A stretch of DNA of 64,000 nucleotides, from positions 62,001-126,000 of the forward strand of contig JAHBWC010000009.1 in the NCBI GenBank assembly GCA_019637225.1, in the 5' to 3' direction. The number at the start of each line of letters is the position of its first letter. Position 1 is the stretch's first letter. Positions 41,603-51,563 of this stretch are shown here, in pieces. The notes beneath the pieces are model-generated. The model searched no databases and had not been told where the DNA came from. It saw only the letters and a list, made by a program, of their open reading frames with translations. This stretch comes from Labilithrix sp. Its GTDB lineage: Bacteria > Myxococcota_A > Polyangia > Polyangiales > Polyangiaceae. Made by a program: the position numbers and the translations under genes.

Positions 41603-42313
41603 TCAGCGTCCGACGAGGCCGCTCGCGAGGAGCCCGTGCAGCGCGTGCTTCGCCCGGAGGATGTCGCTCGGCGAAGCCGCTCCCTCGAGCAGCTCGAGCG
41701 CCACGCCTTCGAGCGCAGAGAGGAGGGCGACGTAGGTAAATCCGTCGAGCGGCGCCACGCGACACGTCTCGGCGGCGCGAACGAGGACCTTCAGGAGCCG
41801 CGCGCGGAAGCGCCGCCGATGACCCGCGAGCGGAGAGTCCGAGCGCATCGACTGCTCGACGAGCACACGGAGGAGCGCCGCGTTCTCGACGTGGAAGTCG
41901 AGGTAAAGCTCGACGCCGGCACGGACGCCGGCCATCGGATCGTCGGCTGACACCGACGTCTCGTCGATCGCGTCGATCGCGTCGAGGAGCTCACCCGTCG
42001 CGAGCTCGTACACCGCCGCGAGGACGTCCTCCTTGCTCGTGAAGTAGCGGTAGAACGTCCTCCGCGCGACGCTCGCCTCGTCGAGCACGTCCTCCACGCG
42101 GGTCGCGGTGAAGCCACGGCGCGCGAACACTTTCATCGCCGCGGCGACAATCCCGTTTTCGACCACTCGGGCGGTTAGCGACGGCGGGATCGACGTTCGG
42201 GGCGGGAGCGACGCGCGGGCCCCCGAAGGTGGGGGCTGCGTCTTCGACGTCTCCGGGCTCTGCGTCTGTCGCCCACGTGAAGTGGTGGCGGTCGATCGCG
42301 TGCGGCGGGCCAT
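41603..42313 (-). CDS. TetR-family transcriptional regulator
   Basis: A 236-residue regulator. A disordered Ser/Thr/Pro-rich N-terminal extension of about 45 residues precedes the helix-turn-helix (IVAAAMKVFARRGFTATRVEDVLDEASVARRTFYRYFTSKEDVL). The C-terminal ligand-binding domain is all-helical. The extension is longer than usual for the family, and the ATG at 42313 may be upstream of the real start, although coding-like composition continues. Neighbours suggest control of the HATPase-STAS pair or of itself; the ligand is unknown. Confidence 0.85.
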   Translation of the reverse strand: MARRTRSTATTSRGRQTQSPETSKTQPPPSGARASLPPRTSIPPSLTARVVENGIVAAAMKVFARRGFTATRVEDVLDEASVARRTFYRYFTSKEDVLAAVYELATGELLDAIDAIDETSVSADDPMAGVRAGVELYLDFHVENAALLRVLVEQSMRSDSPLAGHRRRFRARLLKVLVRAAETCRVAPLDGFTYVALLSALEGVALELLEGAASPSDILRAKHALHGLLASGLVGR

Positions 42314-42542
42314 GATCCTCGATTGTCAGGGCTCCTTCGCGCCGTCGCAAGCAACCTCGCGAGGGGATCGATGTGGGTCGAGGTCGCCTCGCGTCGGACG
42401 CCGCCGTCACGCCTGTGAAGAGGAGCTTGGGCTCACCTCGGCCGTGCGCGTGAGGCCGTGTCGTAGGACAACCGACGACCGGCGTGCGGTCCGGGCTCCG
42501 CGCTCCGCGACGCTGCGTCGAGCGAGCACGTAGGATTGGCTC

Positions 42543-43451
42543 ATGCGTGCCTTCGCCCTGACGTCGCTCGTCGTCGCTGCCGTCGTCGCCTGCGGGAGCT
42601 CGGACGACGCGGCGACGCCTCCCGCGGACGCCGAGCCGTCGAGCACGTCCGACGCCGGCGACGTCCCTCCCGCGGAGCGCGCGGACGGGGGCGGCGCCGA
42701 CGGATCGGACGGCGAGGCCACGGCGCCGTGCGATCGGCCCAAGCCGGGACCGACCACGACCGGCGTGCCGGCGGGCACGGTGCTCGAGCCGAGCGGATCG
42801 ATCAAGGTCGAAAAGGACGGGGCGATCGTCGAGGACCTCGACATCACGGGCACGATCACGGTGCTCGCGAACGACGTCACGATCCGACGCGTCCGGATCA
42901 CGACCGGCGACTACTACCCGATCCGCTACTTCGACAACGACAACCGGGGCCTCGTCGTCGAGGACAGCGAGATCGTCGGCACCTCCGGCAACGTGACCTC
43001 CGCGATCGCGTTCGCGCACTACACGGCGCGCCGACTGAACATCCACGGCGGCGCCGACGGCCTCAAGGCGGACTCGGACGTGCTCATCGAGGACTGCTGG
43101 ATCCACGATCTTTCGAACGGCGAAGGCGAGCACAACGACGGCGTGCAGTCGACCGGCGGCAAGGGCGTGACGATCCGGCACAACGTCATCTCGGGAGCGA
43201 GCAACGCGTGCGTGCAGACCGGCGACCTCGGCGGCGCCACCGAGGATCTCACGATCGAGTGCAACTGGCTCTCCGGCGGCGGCTACTCGCTGAACATCCG
43301 CGGCAGGGGCGCCACCGTCCCGAAGAACACGAAGGTGATCGACAACCGCTTCGCGCGCGACCACGTCTACGGGCCTTGGACGCTCGACGATCCGAGCCCG
43401 ACGGTGACCGGCAACGTCTACGACGACGGCACACCCATCCCCTACCCTTGA
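42543..43451 (+). CDS. Right-handed beta-helix lipoprotein
   Basis: A 302-residue lipoprotein (lipobox AAVVAC) with an acidic Ala/Asp/Gly linker. The body is a parallel beta-helix of about eight coils, each with a strand-turn pattern such as GAIVEDLDITGTITVLANDVTIRRVRIT, VVEDSEIVG, VLIEDCWIHD, VTIRHNVISGA and LTIECNWLSGG. Such repeats occur in polysaccharide lyases and surface proteins. HNDGVQ, the conserved turn HNDG/DG, and NW sites might form a carbohydrate-binding face, but a catalytic triad is not evident. It stands alone between a TetR gene and a methyltransferase gene. Confidence 0.7.
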   Translation: MRAFALTSLVVAAVVACGSSDDAATPPADAEPSSTSDAGDVPPAERADGGGADGSDGEATAPCDRPKPGPTTTGVPAGTVLEPSGSIKVEKDGAIVEDLDITGTITVLANDVTIRRVRITTGDYYPIRYFDNDNRGLVVEDSEIVGTSGNVTSAIAFAHYTARRLNIHGGADGLKADSDVLIEDCWIHDLSNGEGEHNDGVQSTGGKGVTIRHNVISGASNACVQTGDLGGATEDLTIECNWLSGGGYSLNIRGRGATVPKNTKVIDNRFARDHVYGPWTLDDPSPTVTGNVYDDGTPIPYP

Positions 43452-43544
43452 GCCGCGCGCCGCGCGCGGCGCTCGGCCGCGCGCGCGTGGGACTTCCCTC
43501 GCGGACGGCTTCCGGTAGGCTCCGCCACCGACGAGGGAGGGGCC

Positions 43545-44339
43545 ATGGATCCGATCGCGCGGTTCAAGGAAGGTCAGCGGGTCGCGTGGGCAGGCTTCGC
43601 CGCTCTCGAGAGGATCACCGGCACGGCCGCGCCGCGCCTCGTGAGCTTTGCCGGCGTCCGTCCGGGCGCGAAGCTCCTCGACGTCGGATGCGGAACCGGC
43701 GTCGTCGCCCTCACCGCCGCGCGGGCGGGCGCGAGGGCGACGGGGCTCGATCTGACGCCGGAGCTCGTCGCGCGCGCGAGAGAGAACGCCGCGATCGCGG
43801 GCGTCGATGTCGACTGGCGCGAGGGGGACGCCGAGGCTCTGCCCTTCGACGACGCATCGTTCGACGTCGTCGTCAGTCAGTTCGGCCACATGTTCGCGCC
43901 GCGACCCGAGGTCGTCACGCGCGAGATGCTCCGCGTGCTTCGTCCGGGCGGGACGATCGCCTTCGCGACGTGGCCGCCCGAGCTCTGCGTGGGGCGGATG
44001 TTCGCGCTCGTGGCGGCGCACTCGCCCCCGCCTCCGCCCGGCGTCCCGCCGTCGACCTCGTGGGGCGATCCGGCCGTCGTCCGCGAGCGCCTCGGCGGCG
44101 GCGTGAGAGAGGTCACGTTCGATCGCGCGATGATGCGCTTCCCGATGCTCTCGCCGCAGCACTTCCGGATCTTCATCGAAGAGAACGTCGGACCGTTCAC
44201 GCGCGTCGTGAAGACGCTCGAGGGAGAGGCCTCGAAGCTCGCCTCGTTCCGCCGGGAGCTCGAGCAGATCGCCGCCGTCTACTTCGAGGACAACGTCGTC
44301 CGTCAGGACTTCCTGCTCACGCGCGCCGTGAAAGCGTAG
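43545..44339 (+). CDS. Class I SAM-dependent methyltransferase
   Basis: A 264-residue methyltransferase of the UbiE/COQ5-like class. It shows the SAM-binding motif LLDVGCGTGVVALTAARAGA (about 47-66), the acidic residue after strand 2 (TGLDLTP), EGDAEALPFDDASFDVVVSQFG (motifs II/III) and MLRVLRPGGTIAFATWPPE. The substrate is unknown; the C-terminal half is typical of small-molecule or quinone methylases. ATG 43545 follows GAGGGAGGGG. It is monocistronic, with a hairpin 105 bases downstream. Confidence 0.85.
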   Translation: MDPIARFKEGQRVAWAGFAALERITGTAAPRLVSFAGVRPGAKLLDVGCGTGVVALTAARAGARATGLDLTPELVARARENAAIAGVDVDWREGDAEALPFDDASFDVVVSQFGHMFAPRPEVVTREMLRVLRPGGTIAFATWPPELCVGRMFALVAAHSPPPPPGVPPSTSWGDPAVVRERLGGGVREVTFDRAMMRFPMLSPQHFRIFIEENVGPFTRVVKTLEGEASKLASFRRELEQIAAVYFEDNVVRQDFLLTRAVKA

Positions 44340-44443
44340 GCACGGCCGCACGGCGCGCTCTCCGGCGCACGGCGGGCGCCGAGGCCGGTAGGGACGAGCG
44401 CGCGCGGGGGATCACCCGCGCCGGGTGTCGCCCGTTGGCGCCG

Positions 44444-44468
44444 CGCTTGGTGCCAGCGGCACCAAGCG
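44444..44468. terminator. Strong hairpin between methyltransferase gene and tRNA gene
   Basis: Eleven-base perfect arms (CGCTTGGTGCC/GGCACCAAGCG) with a three-base loop AGC. It lies 26 bases downstream of the tRNA on the minus strand and about 105 bases after the methyltransferase stop. No T-run is visible on either side, so it may be a factor-assisted terminator or a processing structure for the tRNA. Confidence 0.5.
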
Positions 44469-44494
44469 TTCGGCTAACTTCGGGACATTGCTGC

Positions 44495-44569
44495 TGGAGC
44501 CGCGAGTCGGGATTGAACCGACGACCTGCGCTTTACGAAAGCGCTGCTCTACCGCTGAGCTATCGCGGC
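44495..44569 (-). tRNA. tRNA-Thr(CGT)
   Basis: A 75-base cloverleaf read on the minus strand. The acceptor stem GCCGCGA pairs with TCGCGGC, the D arm is GCTCAGCGGTAGAGC, the anticodon arm GCGCT-TTCGTAA-AGCGC gives anticodon CGT for Thr codon ACG, and the T arm GTCGG-TTCAATC-CCGAC is canonical. The CCA end is encoded. The strand was fixed by the T-loop TTCAATC and the D-loop. Confidence 0.95.
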
Positions 44570-44617
44570 AGGTAGAGGCCAACGCATGTATGCCGCCGCG
44601 CTCGACACGTCAAGTGG

Positions 44618-46228
44618 TTACGCAGCCTGACGTCGTCGGATGCGTTCGGCGAGGCGGTGCGACGCGAGGCGGCTCATCGCCATGATCGTGTGCTGCGGGT
44701 TCACGCCGAGGTTGGTCGGGAACACGCTCGAGTCGACGACGTGGAGCCCGTCCACGCCGTGGACGCGGAAGTCCGTGTCGACGACGGACGCGCGCGGATC
44801 GCGCCCCATGCGCGCGGCGCCGAACAGGTGCGTGGCGATGAAGCTGTACGAGCGCGGGTCGAGCGGCGCCTCGGCGAGGAGCTTGAGCTCGTCGGTGGAG
44901 CGGAGGACGCTCGGCACGCCAAACACGCCCGGCCAGACCTCGCGCGCTCCGGCCTCGAACATCATCCGGGCGATCAGCGTGCAGGCCTTGCGGGCCGCGC
45001 GCATATCGTTCTCCGTCATCGTGAAGCGGACGCGATCGACGCCGCGAAAGCCCTCCCGCACGGTGCCCTCGGCCTCGGCGCGGATCTGCGCGGCCCACAC
45101 GGCCACGTTCCCGAGCTGCGACAGACGCTCGGCGAGCTCGGCGCCGACGCCGGGGATGCGCGCGGCGGCGAGATCGGGCGGCAGCGAGATCGTCTCGAGC
45201 TTGAAGCGCTCGGTCTCGCGAAAATGGACGCTCTCGGCCCCCTGCGTCGCGCCGAAGGCCATGTTGATCGGGCGATCGAAGAGGCCGCCGATCGCGAGCC
45301 CCGGGTGCGCCTGGAAGTGCCGGCCGAGCGCGGCCGAGCGGACGCCGCTCCGACGGAGGATGTTCGGGGTCTGCACGGTGCTCGCCGCGACGAGGACCGC
45401 GTGCCGGGCGTGGAGGACCACGCGATGGCCGGACTCCGAGCGCGCAACGACGGCGACGGCCCGCGCGCCGCGGATCTCGACCTCCTCGACGCGGCACGAC
45501 GTGAAGATGCGCGCGCGGCCGAGGCGGAGCGCCCACGGGACATAGGTGACGCTCATGCCTTGCTTCGCCGCGGTGGGGCACGCGGTGATGCACATCCCGG
45601 AGCCGGTGCAGCCGCGGTCGTAGCGACGCATCGGCGCGGCCGCGAAGCCTTGCTTCTTCGCCTGCTCGATGAAGAGGCGGTTGTTCTCGCCCATCGCCTC
45701 GGGCGCGACCTCACGGACGGAGAGGTCCGCCTCGAGCGCCGCGTAGTGGGGCTCGAGCGCGCGCGTCGTGATCGCGTCGCCGAGCCCGAAGCGCGCGGCC
45801 CAGTCGTCGACGACGTCCTCCGGCGCGCGCCACGCGATCGCCGAGTTGACGAGCGTGCTGCCTCCGACGCAGCGGCCCTGGAGCATGGGCATGTACGCGC
45901 GGCCCTGGAGGACCTGCATGCCGCGCAGGCGCATCGCGCGGCTGAACGTGGAGTGGACGTCACTCCGGACCTCGCGGGTCTTGATCCAGGGGCCCTCTTC
46001 CACGATCGCGACCTCGAAGCCCGCCGAGGCGAGCGCGTGCGCGGCGACGGCGCCGGCCGCGCCCGATCCCACGACGACGACGTCGAAGGACTCGCCGCGG
46101 CTCGACGCGAGCGTCTCGCCGTCGACGACCGCGCCCTCGGGCAGCGCGTCGTCGGGGAAGGCCGGCGCGGCCGCGAGACGGAGGGCCTCGGGGGGAGCTT
46201 CGCGCGCGTCACGCGGCAGCGTGGCCAT
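44618..46228 (-). CDS. GMC-family FAD-dependent oxidoreductase
   Basis: A 536-residue flavoprotein. The ADP-binding motif VVVGSGAAGAVAAHALASAGFEVAIVEEG lies near residues 50-80. GRCVGGSTLVNSAIAWR is the GMC FAD signature, and RYDRGCTGSGMCITACPTAAKQ is the Cys-containing insert seen in the long-chain alcohol/glucose-methanol-choline subgroup. The catalytic His is in NLGVNPQHTIMAMSRL. It probably oxidises an alcohol or sterol-like substrate. The start overlaps the end of a small upstream gene by 20 bases, suggesting a two-subunit enzyme. A FadR-type regulator gene lies further upstream on the same strand. Confidence 0.9.
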   Translation of the reverse strand: MATLPRDAREAPPEALRLAAAPAFPDDALPEGAVVDGETLASSRGESFDVVVVGSGAAGAVAAHALASAGFEVAIVEEGPWIKTREVRSDVHSTFSRAMRLRGMQVLQGRAYMPMLQGRCVGGSTLVNSAIAWRAPEDVVDDWAARFGLGDAITTRALEPHYAALEADLSVREVAPEAMGENNRLFIEQAKKQGFAAAPMRRYDRGCTGSGMCITACPTAAKQGMSVTYVPWALRLGRARIFTSCRVEEVEIRGARAVAVVARSESGHRVVLHARHAVLVAASTVQTPNILRRSGVRSAALGRHFQAHPGLAIGGLFDRPINMAFGATQGAESVHFRETERFKLETISLPPDLAAARIPGVGAELAERLSQLGNVAVWAAQIRAEAEGTVREGFRGVDRVRFTMTENDMRAARKACTLIARMMFEAGAREVWPGVFGVPSVLRSTDELKLLAEAPLDPRSYSFIATHLFGAARMGRDPRASVVDTDFRVHGVDGLHVVDSSVFPTNLGVNPQHTIMAMSRLASHRLAERIRRRQAA

Positions 46229-46706
46229 GGCCGCCTCCTTCGCCGCGCGGCCTGCCGGACAGGCGGATCGTGACGAGGCTCTGCGCTCCGGCCGAGCCGG
46301 TGGGGACGTGCTCTCGCTCGCGCCCCGCGCGCGGGGTCGTCATCGCGGCGCGCGCCTCCGGCGACTGGGCGTAAAGCATCGAGCCCATCGCCTTGAACGC
46401 GACGACGAGCTGCCGAACGGCGTAGACCGGGCTCGCGAGGAGCCGCTCGAGCACGCGTTGCCGCTCGTCCGGACGAAGCTCGCCGATGGTCCGCGGCCGC
46501 CGGAGGACCCAGAGCGGCGCGAGGGCCACGATCCAGAGCGTGAGCCGGAGCCCGAGCGACTGCTCGAGCGGCGACGTGGCGACCGTGTCGGCGAAGAACC
46601 GCGCCGGGCTCATCCGCGCGATCCCGTGCGGGAGCGCGGTGCGCTCCGGAAAGACGGCGTCGAACGCCGCCGCAGCCCACGCGAGCTCGAACCCGAAGAG
46701 CTTCAT
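46209..46706 (-). CDS. Small partner protein of GMC oxidoreductase
   Basis: A 165-residue protein starting at ATG 46706 (GGAGGATGGCGGC leader). The N-terminal part AAFDAVFPERTALPHGIARM and a hydrophobic helix LRLTLWIVALAPLWVLR resemble small subunits encoded next to GMC dehydrogenases, but no Tat signal or heme motif is present. It overlaps the GMC gene start by 20 bases, so the two are co-translated. It could tether the flavoprotein to the membrane. Confidence 0.6.
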   Translation of the reverse strand: MKLFGFELAWAAAAFDAVFPERTALPHGIARMSPARFFADTVATSPLEQSLGLRLTLWIVALAPLWVLRRPRTIGELRPDERQRVLERLLASPVYAVRQLVVAFKAMGSMLYAQSPEARAAMTTPRAGREREHVPTGSAGAQSLVTIRLSGRPRGEGGGHGHAAA

Positions 46707-46822
46707 GCCGCCATCCTCCTTCGAAGACAAAAGATCCCACCCGCCGATCGAACGAGCTCGATCGGACGCTCACCGGGAGGTGCGCCTCCCCCGCCTCTGT
46801 CAGCTGCAAGCCGTCGGCCTGC

Positions 46823-47698
46823 TCACGGTCTCTGCGTCTTGCCCTTCTTCGGCGCCGACTTCGTCGCCGCCTTGCCGAGGATGCTCGGCGTCTTCGCGCG
46901 CGCGCGATCGCTCGCCCTGGCTGTCTTGTGGCCGTGGCGCGCGAGCCACTCCTGGTCCATCGCGTCGAACGCCGCGCGGAGCGCGTGGCGCGCGGCCTCG
47001 GCGTCGCCCGCGCGGACGAGCTCGACGAGCACGTCGTAGAACGGCAACGACTCCTCGCGGCGGTCGTAGAGCTCCGCGAGCAGCTCGGGCTGCTCCTCGG
47101 GGAAGCGCGCGAACGAGTTCAAGATGAGCTCGAAGCCGACGTTGCGCGCGGCCCGCACGATGACCCGCTGGATCGCGAGATCGCCGCGGGCGAACGCGAG
47201 CGGATCGGGCAGGTACTTCACCTGCTCGGCGGCGAGCTGCTTGATGACGACGAGGTCCTCCTCCGTGTGGCGCTCGGCCGCGAGCGCCACGGCCTCCGAG
47301 ACGAGGACGCGGCGCACCTCGAGGAGGGACGTCAGGAGCTCGAGCCACGCCGGCTCCTCGCGCTCGAGCGAGTTCATCACCATCGTGAGCGCCTCGAGCC
47401 CCGCGCGCTCTCGCCACGACACGACCTCGGTGCCCGATCCGTGGCGCGTGCTGACGAGCCCCATCGCCTCGAGGCGCGCCAGCGCGGCGCGCAGCGTGAG
47501 GCGGTTGACGCCGAGCGCCAGCGAGAGCTCGCGCTCCGAGGGGAGCCGCGACCCCGCGGCGATACGCCCGGCGAGGATCTCGTTCCGCAGGCGGTCGGAC
47601 ACGGCGTCGACGACGCTCGAGCGCGCGACCGGACCGATGGCCGCGAGGGTCTCGGTCGGGTCCGTCGGCGCGGGAGTCGGCGGAGGAAGTTTTTTCAT
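46823..47698 (-). CDS. FadR-like GntR-family regulator
   Basis: A 291-residue regulator. The winged helix ([53 protein letters not shown]) is followed by an all-helical FadR/FCD-like effector domain ([38 protein letters not shown]) and a basic Lys-rich tail. ATG 47698 is chosen because an upstream GTG at 47722 would place a TGGTT-C-AACCA palindrome inside the coding region; that palindrome is probably its own operator. Controls the adjacent GMC operon or the divergent threonine aldolase gene, by position. Confidence 0.85.
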   Translation of the reverse strand: MKKLPPPTPAPTDPTETLAAIGPVARSSVVDAVSDRLRNEILAGRIAAGSRLPSERELSLALGVNRLTLRAALARLEAMGLVSTRHGSGTEVVSWRERAGLEALTMVMNSLEREEPAWLELLTSLLEVRRVLVSEAVALAAERHTEEDLVVIKQLAAEQVKYLPDPLAFARGDLAIQRVIVRAARNVGFELILNSFARFPEEQPELLAELYDRREESLPFYDVLVELVRAGDAEAARHALRAAFDAMDQEWLARHGHKTARASDRARAKTPSILGKAATKSAPKKGKTQRP

Positions 47699-47710
47699 CG
47701 GGTCATCCGG

Positions 47711-47721
47711 TGGTTCAACCA
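47711..47721. promoter_or_regulatory. Operator-like palindrome TGGTT-C-AACCA
   Basis: A perfect five-base inverted repeat with one central base, 12 bases upstream of the regulator's ATG, in the divergent region with the aldolase gene. GntR/FadR-class operators are typically such short dyads, so auto-regulation is likely. Confidence 0.55.
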
Positions 47722-47875
47722 ATCAAGCACGAAACCCGGCACTGCGCAAGGTCGTTCGCACCCGTGAGCTCGAGCGACCCATCGTCCAGATTCGAGGCCT
47801 CGAACGCCAGCGGAATCCGAGCGCCGGGGGGAGCGGGGCGGACCTCCCGCCTCCTCTTTGCTACCGTGGGCCACC

Positions 47876-48913
47876 GTGATCGACGTCCGGAGCGACACCG
47901 TCACCCGCCCCACCGCCGCCATGCGCGAGGCGATCGCGCGCGCCGAGGTCGGCGACGACGTCTTCGGCGAGGATCCGACCGTGCGCGCCCTCGAGGCCGA
48001 GGCCGCGCGCGTCACGGGCAAGGAGGCGGCGCTCTTCGTCACCTCCGGCACCATGAGCAACCAGCTCGCGATCGCGCTCCACACGCGTCCGGGCGACGAG
48101 GTCATCGTCGGCGAGGGCGCGCACGTCGTGTTCTACGAGAGCGGCGCCGGCGCGGCGCTCTCCGGCGTGCAGTTCGCCGTCGCGGGTTCCGGCGGCCTCT
48201 TCGACGCGGCGGCGATGGAAGAGCGGATCCACCCGACGGCGCACTGGTCGCCGCGGACGAGCCTCGTGTGCGTCGAGAACACGCACAACCGCGCGGGCGG
48301 GCGCGTGTTCCCGCAGGCCGCCGCCGTCGCGATCGCCGAGCGGGCGCGCGCGCGCGGGCTCGGCGTGCACCTCGACGGCGCGCGCATCTGGAACGCCAGC
48401 GTCGCGACCGGCCTCTCGGTCGCCGACCTCGCCGCGCCGTTCGACACCGTGAGCGTGTGCTTCTCGAAGGGGCTCGGCGCCCCGGTCGGGAGCGCGCTCT
48501 GCGCGCCGAGCGCGTGGATCGAGCGCGCGCGGACGCTGCGCAAGCGCTGGGGCGGCGGGATGCGCCAGGCCGGCGTGCTCGCCGCCGGCGCCCTCTTCGC
48601 GCTCCGTCATCACGCGGATCGGCTCCGCGAGGACCACGACAACGCGCGGCGCTTCGCCGAGGGCATCGCCGCGACGCCGGGCGTCGGCGTCGATCTCGCG
48701 GGCGTCGAGACGAACATCGTCAACGTCGACCTCGAGGCGCCGCTCGTCGCCGAGGCCGTCGCGGGAGCCGCTCGCCGCCGAGGCCTCGCGATCAACGCGT
48801 CGGGGCCGCGCCGCCTCCGCGCCGTCATGCACCTCGACGTCGCGCGCGGCGACGTCGAGCGCGCCGTCGAGCTGCTCGCCGAGGCCGTCGGCGAGCTCCG
48901 CGGGACCCGATGA
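47876..48913 (+). CDS. ltaE: Low-specificity L-threonine aldolase-like PLP enzyme
   Basis: A 345-residue fold-type I aldolase that cleaves L-threonine or allo-threonine to glycine and acetaldehyde with PLP. The N-terminus [35 protein letters not shown] is diagnostic, as are [22 protein letters not shown] and the PLP lysine in [18 protein letters not shown] 47876 sits directly before the conserved start, with a TTG at 47858 as an alternative; no ribosome site is clear. The stop overlaps the next ATG (ATGA), coupling it to the TPR lipoprotein gene. Confidence 0.92.
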   Translation: MIDVRSDTVTRPTAAMREAIARAEVGDDVFGEDPTVRALEAEAARVTGKEAALFVTSGTMSNQLAIALHTRPGDEVIVGEGAHVVFYESGAGAALSGVQFAVAGSGGLFDAAAMEERIHPTAHWSPRTSLVCVENTHNRAGGRVFPQAAAVAIAERARARGLGVHLDGARIWNASVATGLSVADLAAPFDTVSVCFSKGLGAPVGSALCAPSAWIERARTLRKRWGGGMRQAGVLAAGALFALRHHADRLREDHDNARRFAEGIAATPGVGVDLAGVETNIVNVDLEAPLVAEAVAGAARRRGLAINASGPRRLRAVMHLDVARGDVERAVELLAEAVGELRGTR

Positions 48914-50052
48914 CGCGCCTCCCGCGCGCGCTCGCGCTCGCGCTCGTCCTGCCCGCGCTCGCCTGCGCGCCGAACCGCGGCGCGGCCTACGAGAAATCGC
49001 TCGCCGAGGCGCGGCGCGCGCACCACGCCGGCCGCTTCGACGCGGCCGCGGACCGCTTCGACGAGGCCGCCCGCACGGCGAAGATCCCGCGCGACGCCGT
49101 CTACGCGCGCTACGAGGCCGCGCTCGCCCGCGCGCGCGCCGGCGACGTGGCGCGCGCGGCGCGGGAGCTCCGCGCGATCGCCGACGCGCGGCCGCCGAAC
49201 GCCTACTCCGCGCAGGCGGCCTTCAAGGCAGCCGACCTCGCGTGGAAGAGCGATCCCTCGGCCGGCTACGCCGAGCTCGAGGCGGTCGCGCTGCGCTTCC
49301 CCGAGAACGGCGTCGGCAAGGTCGCGCTCGTGCGCGTCCTCCGCCGCGACGACGAGAGCGGCCCGGCCGCGACGCTCGCGCACCTCGACGCCCTCGGTCC
49401 GAAGCTCGCGAAGACCGCCCTCGAGGAGGACATCGCCTACGAGCGCGCGAAGCGCGTCGCCGAGCTCGGCCGCCTCGAGGAGGCGCGCGACGCCTTCGTC
49501 GCCGTCGCCGATCGCTGGCCGTACCCGGGCGGCGCCTATTTCGACGACGCGCTCTACCGCGCGAGCGAGATCGAGGAGAAGCTCGGCCGACCGCGCGAAG
49601 CGATCGCTCTGCTCGAGCGCATGCTCTCGTTCCGCGAGCGATCCGTGACGATCGGCAGCTACGAGCGGCCGCGCTACGTGCCGGCCGTCCTCCGCATCGC
49701 GAAGCTCTACGAGGAGCGCCTCGGCGACCGCGCCGGAGCGCGCGCGACGTACCACCGGCTCTACGCCGACTTCAAGACCTCGACGCTCCGCGACGACGCG
49801 CTCTGGCACGAGGCCGCGCTCTGGGAGATGGACGGCGACACGGACACCGCCTGCGACCGCCTCTCGACCTTGACCCGCGCCTTCCCGGACTCGCGCTACG
49901 TGCCGTGCGCGGTCGATCGGTGCCGGTCGATCGAGCGGCCGTCGAAGAGCAAGGCCCCGAAGACGTGCCACGCGTACCTGACGCGCGAGAGGCGTCCTTT
50001 GGCCGGCGACGCCGCTCCGGCGCCGGAGACCACGGCGGACGCGAAGCCCTGA
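48910..50052 (+). CDS. TPR-repeat lipoprotein
   Basis: A 380-residue lipoprotein (lipobox PALAC) made of about seven TPR-like helix pairs ([98 protein letters not shown]). Two Cys pairs near the end ([20 protein letters not shown]) are unusual and may form disulfides. Repeat spacing and length fit the outer-membrane tetratricopeptide scaffolds common in myxobacteria. The partner is unknown. Confidence 0.75.
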   Translation: MTRLPRALALALVLPALACAPNRGAAYEKSLAEARRAHHAGRFDAAADRFDEAARTAKIPRDAVYARYEAALARARAGDVARAARELRAIADARPPNAYSAQAAFKAADLAWKSDPSAGYAELEAVALRFPENGVGKVALVRVLRRDDESGPAATLAHLDALGPKLAKTALEEDIAYERAKRVAELGRLEEARDAFVAVADRWPYPGGAYFDDALYRASEIEEKLGRPREAIALLERMLSFRERSVTIGSYERPRYVPAVLRIAKLYEERLGDRAGARATYHRLYADFKTSTLRDDALWHEAALWEMDGDTDTACDRLSTLTRAFPDSRYVPCAVDRCRSIERPSKSKAPKTCHAYLTRERRPLAGDAAPAPETTADAKP

Positions 50053-50149
50053 AGCCGCGCGCTCTCGGCGGCCGGACGGAGGACCGGGGCCCCGGCGGAG
50101 GGGCCGAGACCGCGGACGGGGGGAGTGACGCGTGACGGACCCGCGGGGG

Positions 50150-50560
50150 TCAGTCCTCGTCGTCCTCCTCCTCTTCTTCTTCCTCGTCGTCCTCGTCTTC
50201 GTCCTCGTCGTCGAGGTCCTCGTCGTCGAACTCCTCGACGTTCTCTTCTTCTTCCTCTTCTTCAGCCGCAGCGGCGGCCGGCTTCTTCTCGAACTTGACG
50301 TCGACGCCGATGTCACCGAGCTGCGCGTCGAGCAGCTCGAAGAGCTCGTCGACGTCGTCGCCCGACCACTCGTCGAGCATCTCGGTGAGAAACTCGTAGA
50401 AGTCGCCGTTGTCGAGGCGCCGCTCGATCTCTTCGACCTGCTCCTCGGTGAACGCTTCGAGAATGTCCTCACGCAGCGTCTCGGTGTCCCCTTCCTCGAT
50501 CGCGTCCTGCGCCGAGAGACGAATCTGCCGAACCGCACGTTTGTCGAGAACGATCTCCAT
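50150..50560 (-). CDS. Small protein with extreme acidic C-terminal tail
   Basis: A 136-residue protein. The N-terminal 75 residues are helical (VRQIRLSAQDAIEEGDTETLREDILEAFTEEQVEEIERRL), and the last 40 are almost only Glu and Asp after an Ala run. ATG 50560 follows GGAGAAGG. No family is recognised. The tail may bind basic proteins, calcium or nucleic-acid-associated partners. On the DNA the tail is a long run of GAG/GAC-type triplets, which could be prone to slippage. Confidence 0.6.
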   Translation of the reverse strand: MEIVLDKRAVRQIRLSAQDAIEEGDTETLREDILEAFTEEQVEEIERRLDNGDFYEFLTEMLDEWSGDDVDELFELLDAQLGDIGVDVKFEKKPAAAAAEEEEEEENVEEFDDEDLDDEDEDEDDEEEEEEEDDED

Positions 50561-50681
50561 CTGGCCTTCTCCGAGAGCCCCGCGAGTGTGCACGTCGCTT
50601 CCGTCGCGACGATGCAGCGCCCACGAATACGCAAAGCCATCGTGCTGTGTCAACGTGCGAGCGATCGTTTCTCCGTCGGAG

Positions 50682-51563
50682 GTGCCGCGCGGCGCTCTCG
50701 CGGTACGGCGCCGGACCACCGCCGAGGCCGGCGGTGTATGCTCGACCCGTGAGCGGCGCGGCGGCGGAACGGGGTACTTCGGCGCCGCGAGCCCACGCGG
50801 CCCCGCACATGGGGTCGCGCGAGCCGCTGCTCTCGAGCCTCCGCAGGAGGCCGACACGCAGGTCCTCGACGCGCCCGCAGGACCGCACGAGCCCCAGCCG
50901 CCGGCGCGGCCTCGCGGCGTCACGCCCGGCCCGGCGGATCCGCGCCGCCTCGCAGACGGCGACACGCGGCTCGCGCGCGACATCGAGACGGCGCCGCCTC
51001 CGCCCTCGCACGTCGTCTACTTCCAGTACGGCGTCGCGTTCGCGACCGAGCAGGTGCTCGCGCCGGGCGCGATCTGCGACGACACGACCATTCCGTGCAT
51101 CCTCGGCGCCGGGGGCGGCATCGCCGTGCGCGGCGGCTGGCGCAGCACGGGGCCGCTCTACCTCGGCGGCGCGTACGAGCTCACGAAGCAGGACCCGAAC
51201 AAGCTCTATCGCATCGCCCTGCTCCAGCAGGCCCGCGCGGAGGGCCGCTACTATTTCATGACGGCTCGCGTCACCGAGCCGTACGCGGCCGTCAGCCTCG
51301 GCGTCGCGGGCTACGGCAACGAGTGGGCGATCGACACCTGGGGCCCCGCGGGCTCGATCGGCGGCGGCGTCGAGTACCAGATCACGCGCCGCACCGTCGT
51401 CGGCCTCGCCGTGGCCTACCGGCTGCTCCATTTCAGCCGCTTCACGGACACGGCCGGATCCGCGCGCGCCCCCGGCGTCGCCCAGTTGCTGGGGATCGAC
51501 CTCGTCCTCGAGCAGCGGGACGCGGTCGTCCGCGCCGGCGCCGACGACGCGCGCGGGCCTTGA
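50682..51563 (+). CDS. Probable outer-membrane beta-barrel protein (start uncertain)
   Basis: The C-terminal 190 residues form a compact barrel with VVYFQYGVAFATEQV, GGIAVRGGWRSTGPLYLGGAYEL, GRYYFMTARVTEPYAAVSLGVAGYG and QITRRTVVGLAVAYRLLHF. The N-terminal hundred residues are Pro/Arg/Ala-rich, without a recognisable signal peptide. The GTG at 50682 is the only in-frame start after the divergent gene, so either the signal is atypical or a frameshift near 50680-50990 hides it. The closing residues do not end in an aromatic, so barrel insertion is not certain. No family is recognised. Confidence 0.5.
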   Translation: MPRGALAVRRRTTAEAGGVCSTRERRGGGTGYFGAASPRGPAHGVARAAALEPPQEADTQVLDAPAGPHEPQPPARPRGVTPGPADPRRLADGDTRLARDIETAPPPPSHVVYFQYGVAFATEQVLAPGAICDDTTIPCILGAGGGIAVRGGWRSTGPLYLGGAYELTKQDPNKLYRIALLQQARAEGRYYFMTARVTEPYAAVSLGVAGYGNEWAIDTWGPAGSIGGGVEYQITRRTVVGLAVAYRLLHFSRFTDTAGSARAPGVAQLLGIDLVLEQRDAVVRAGADDARGP

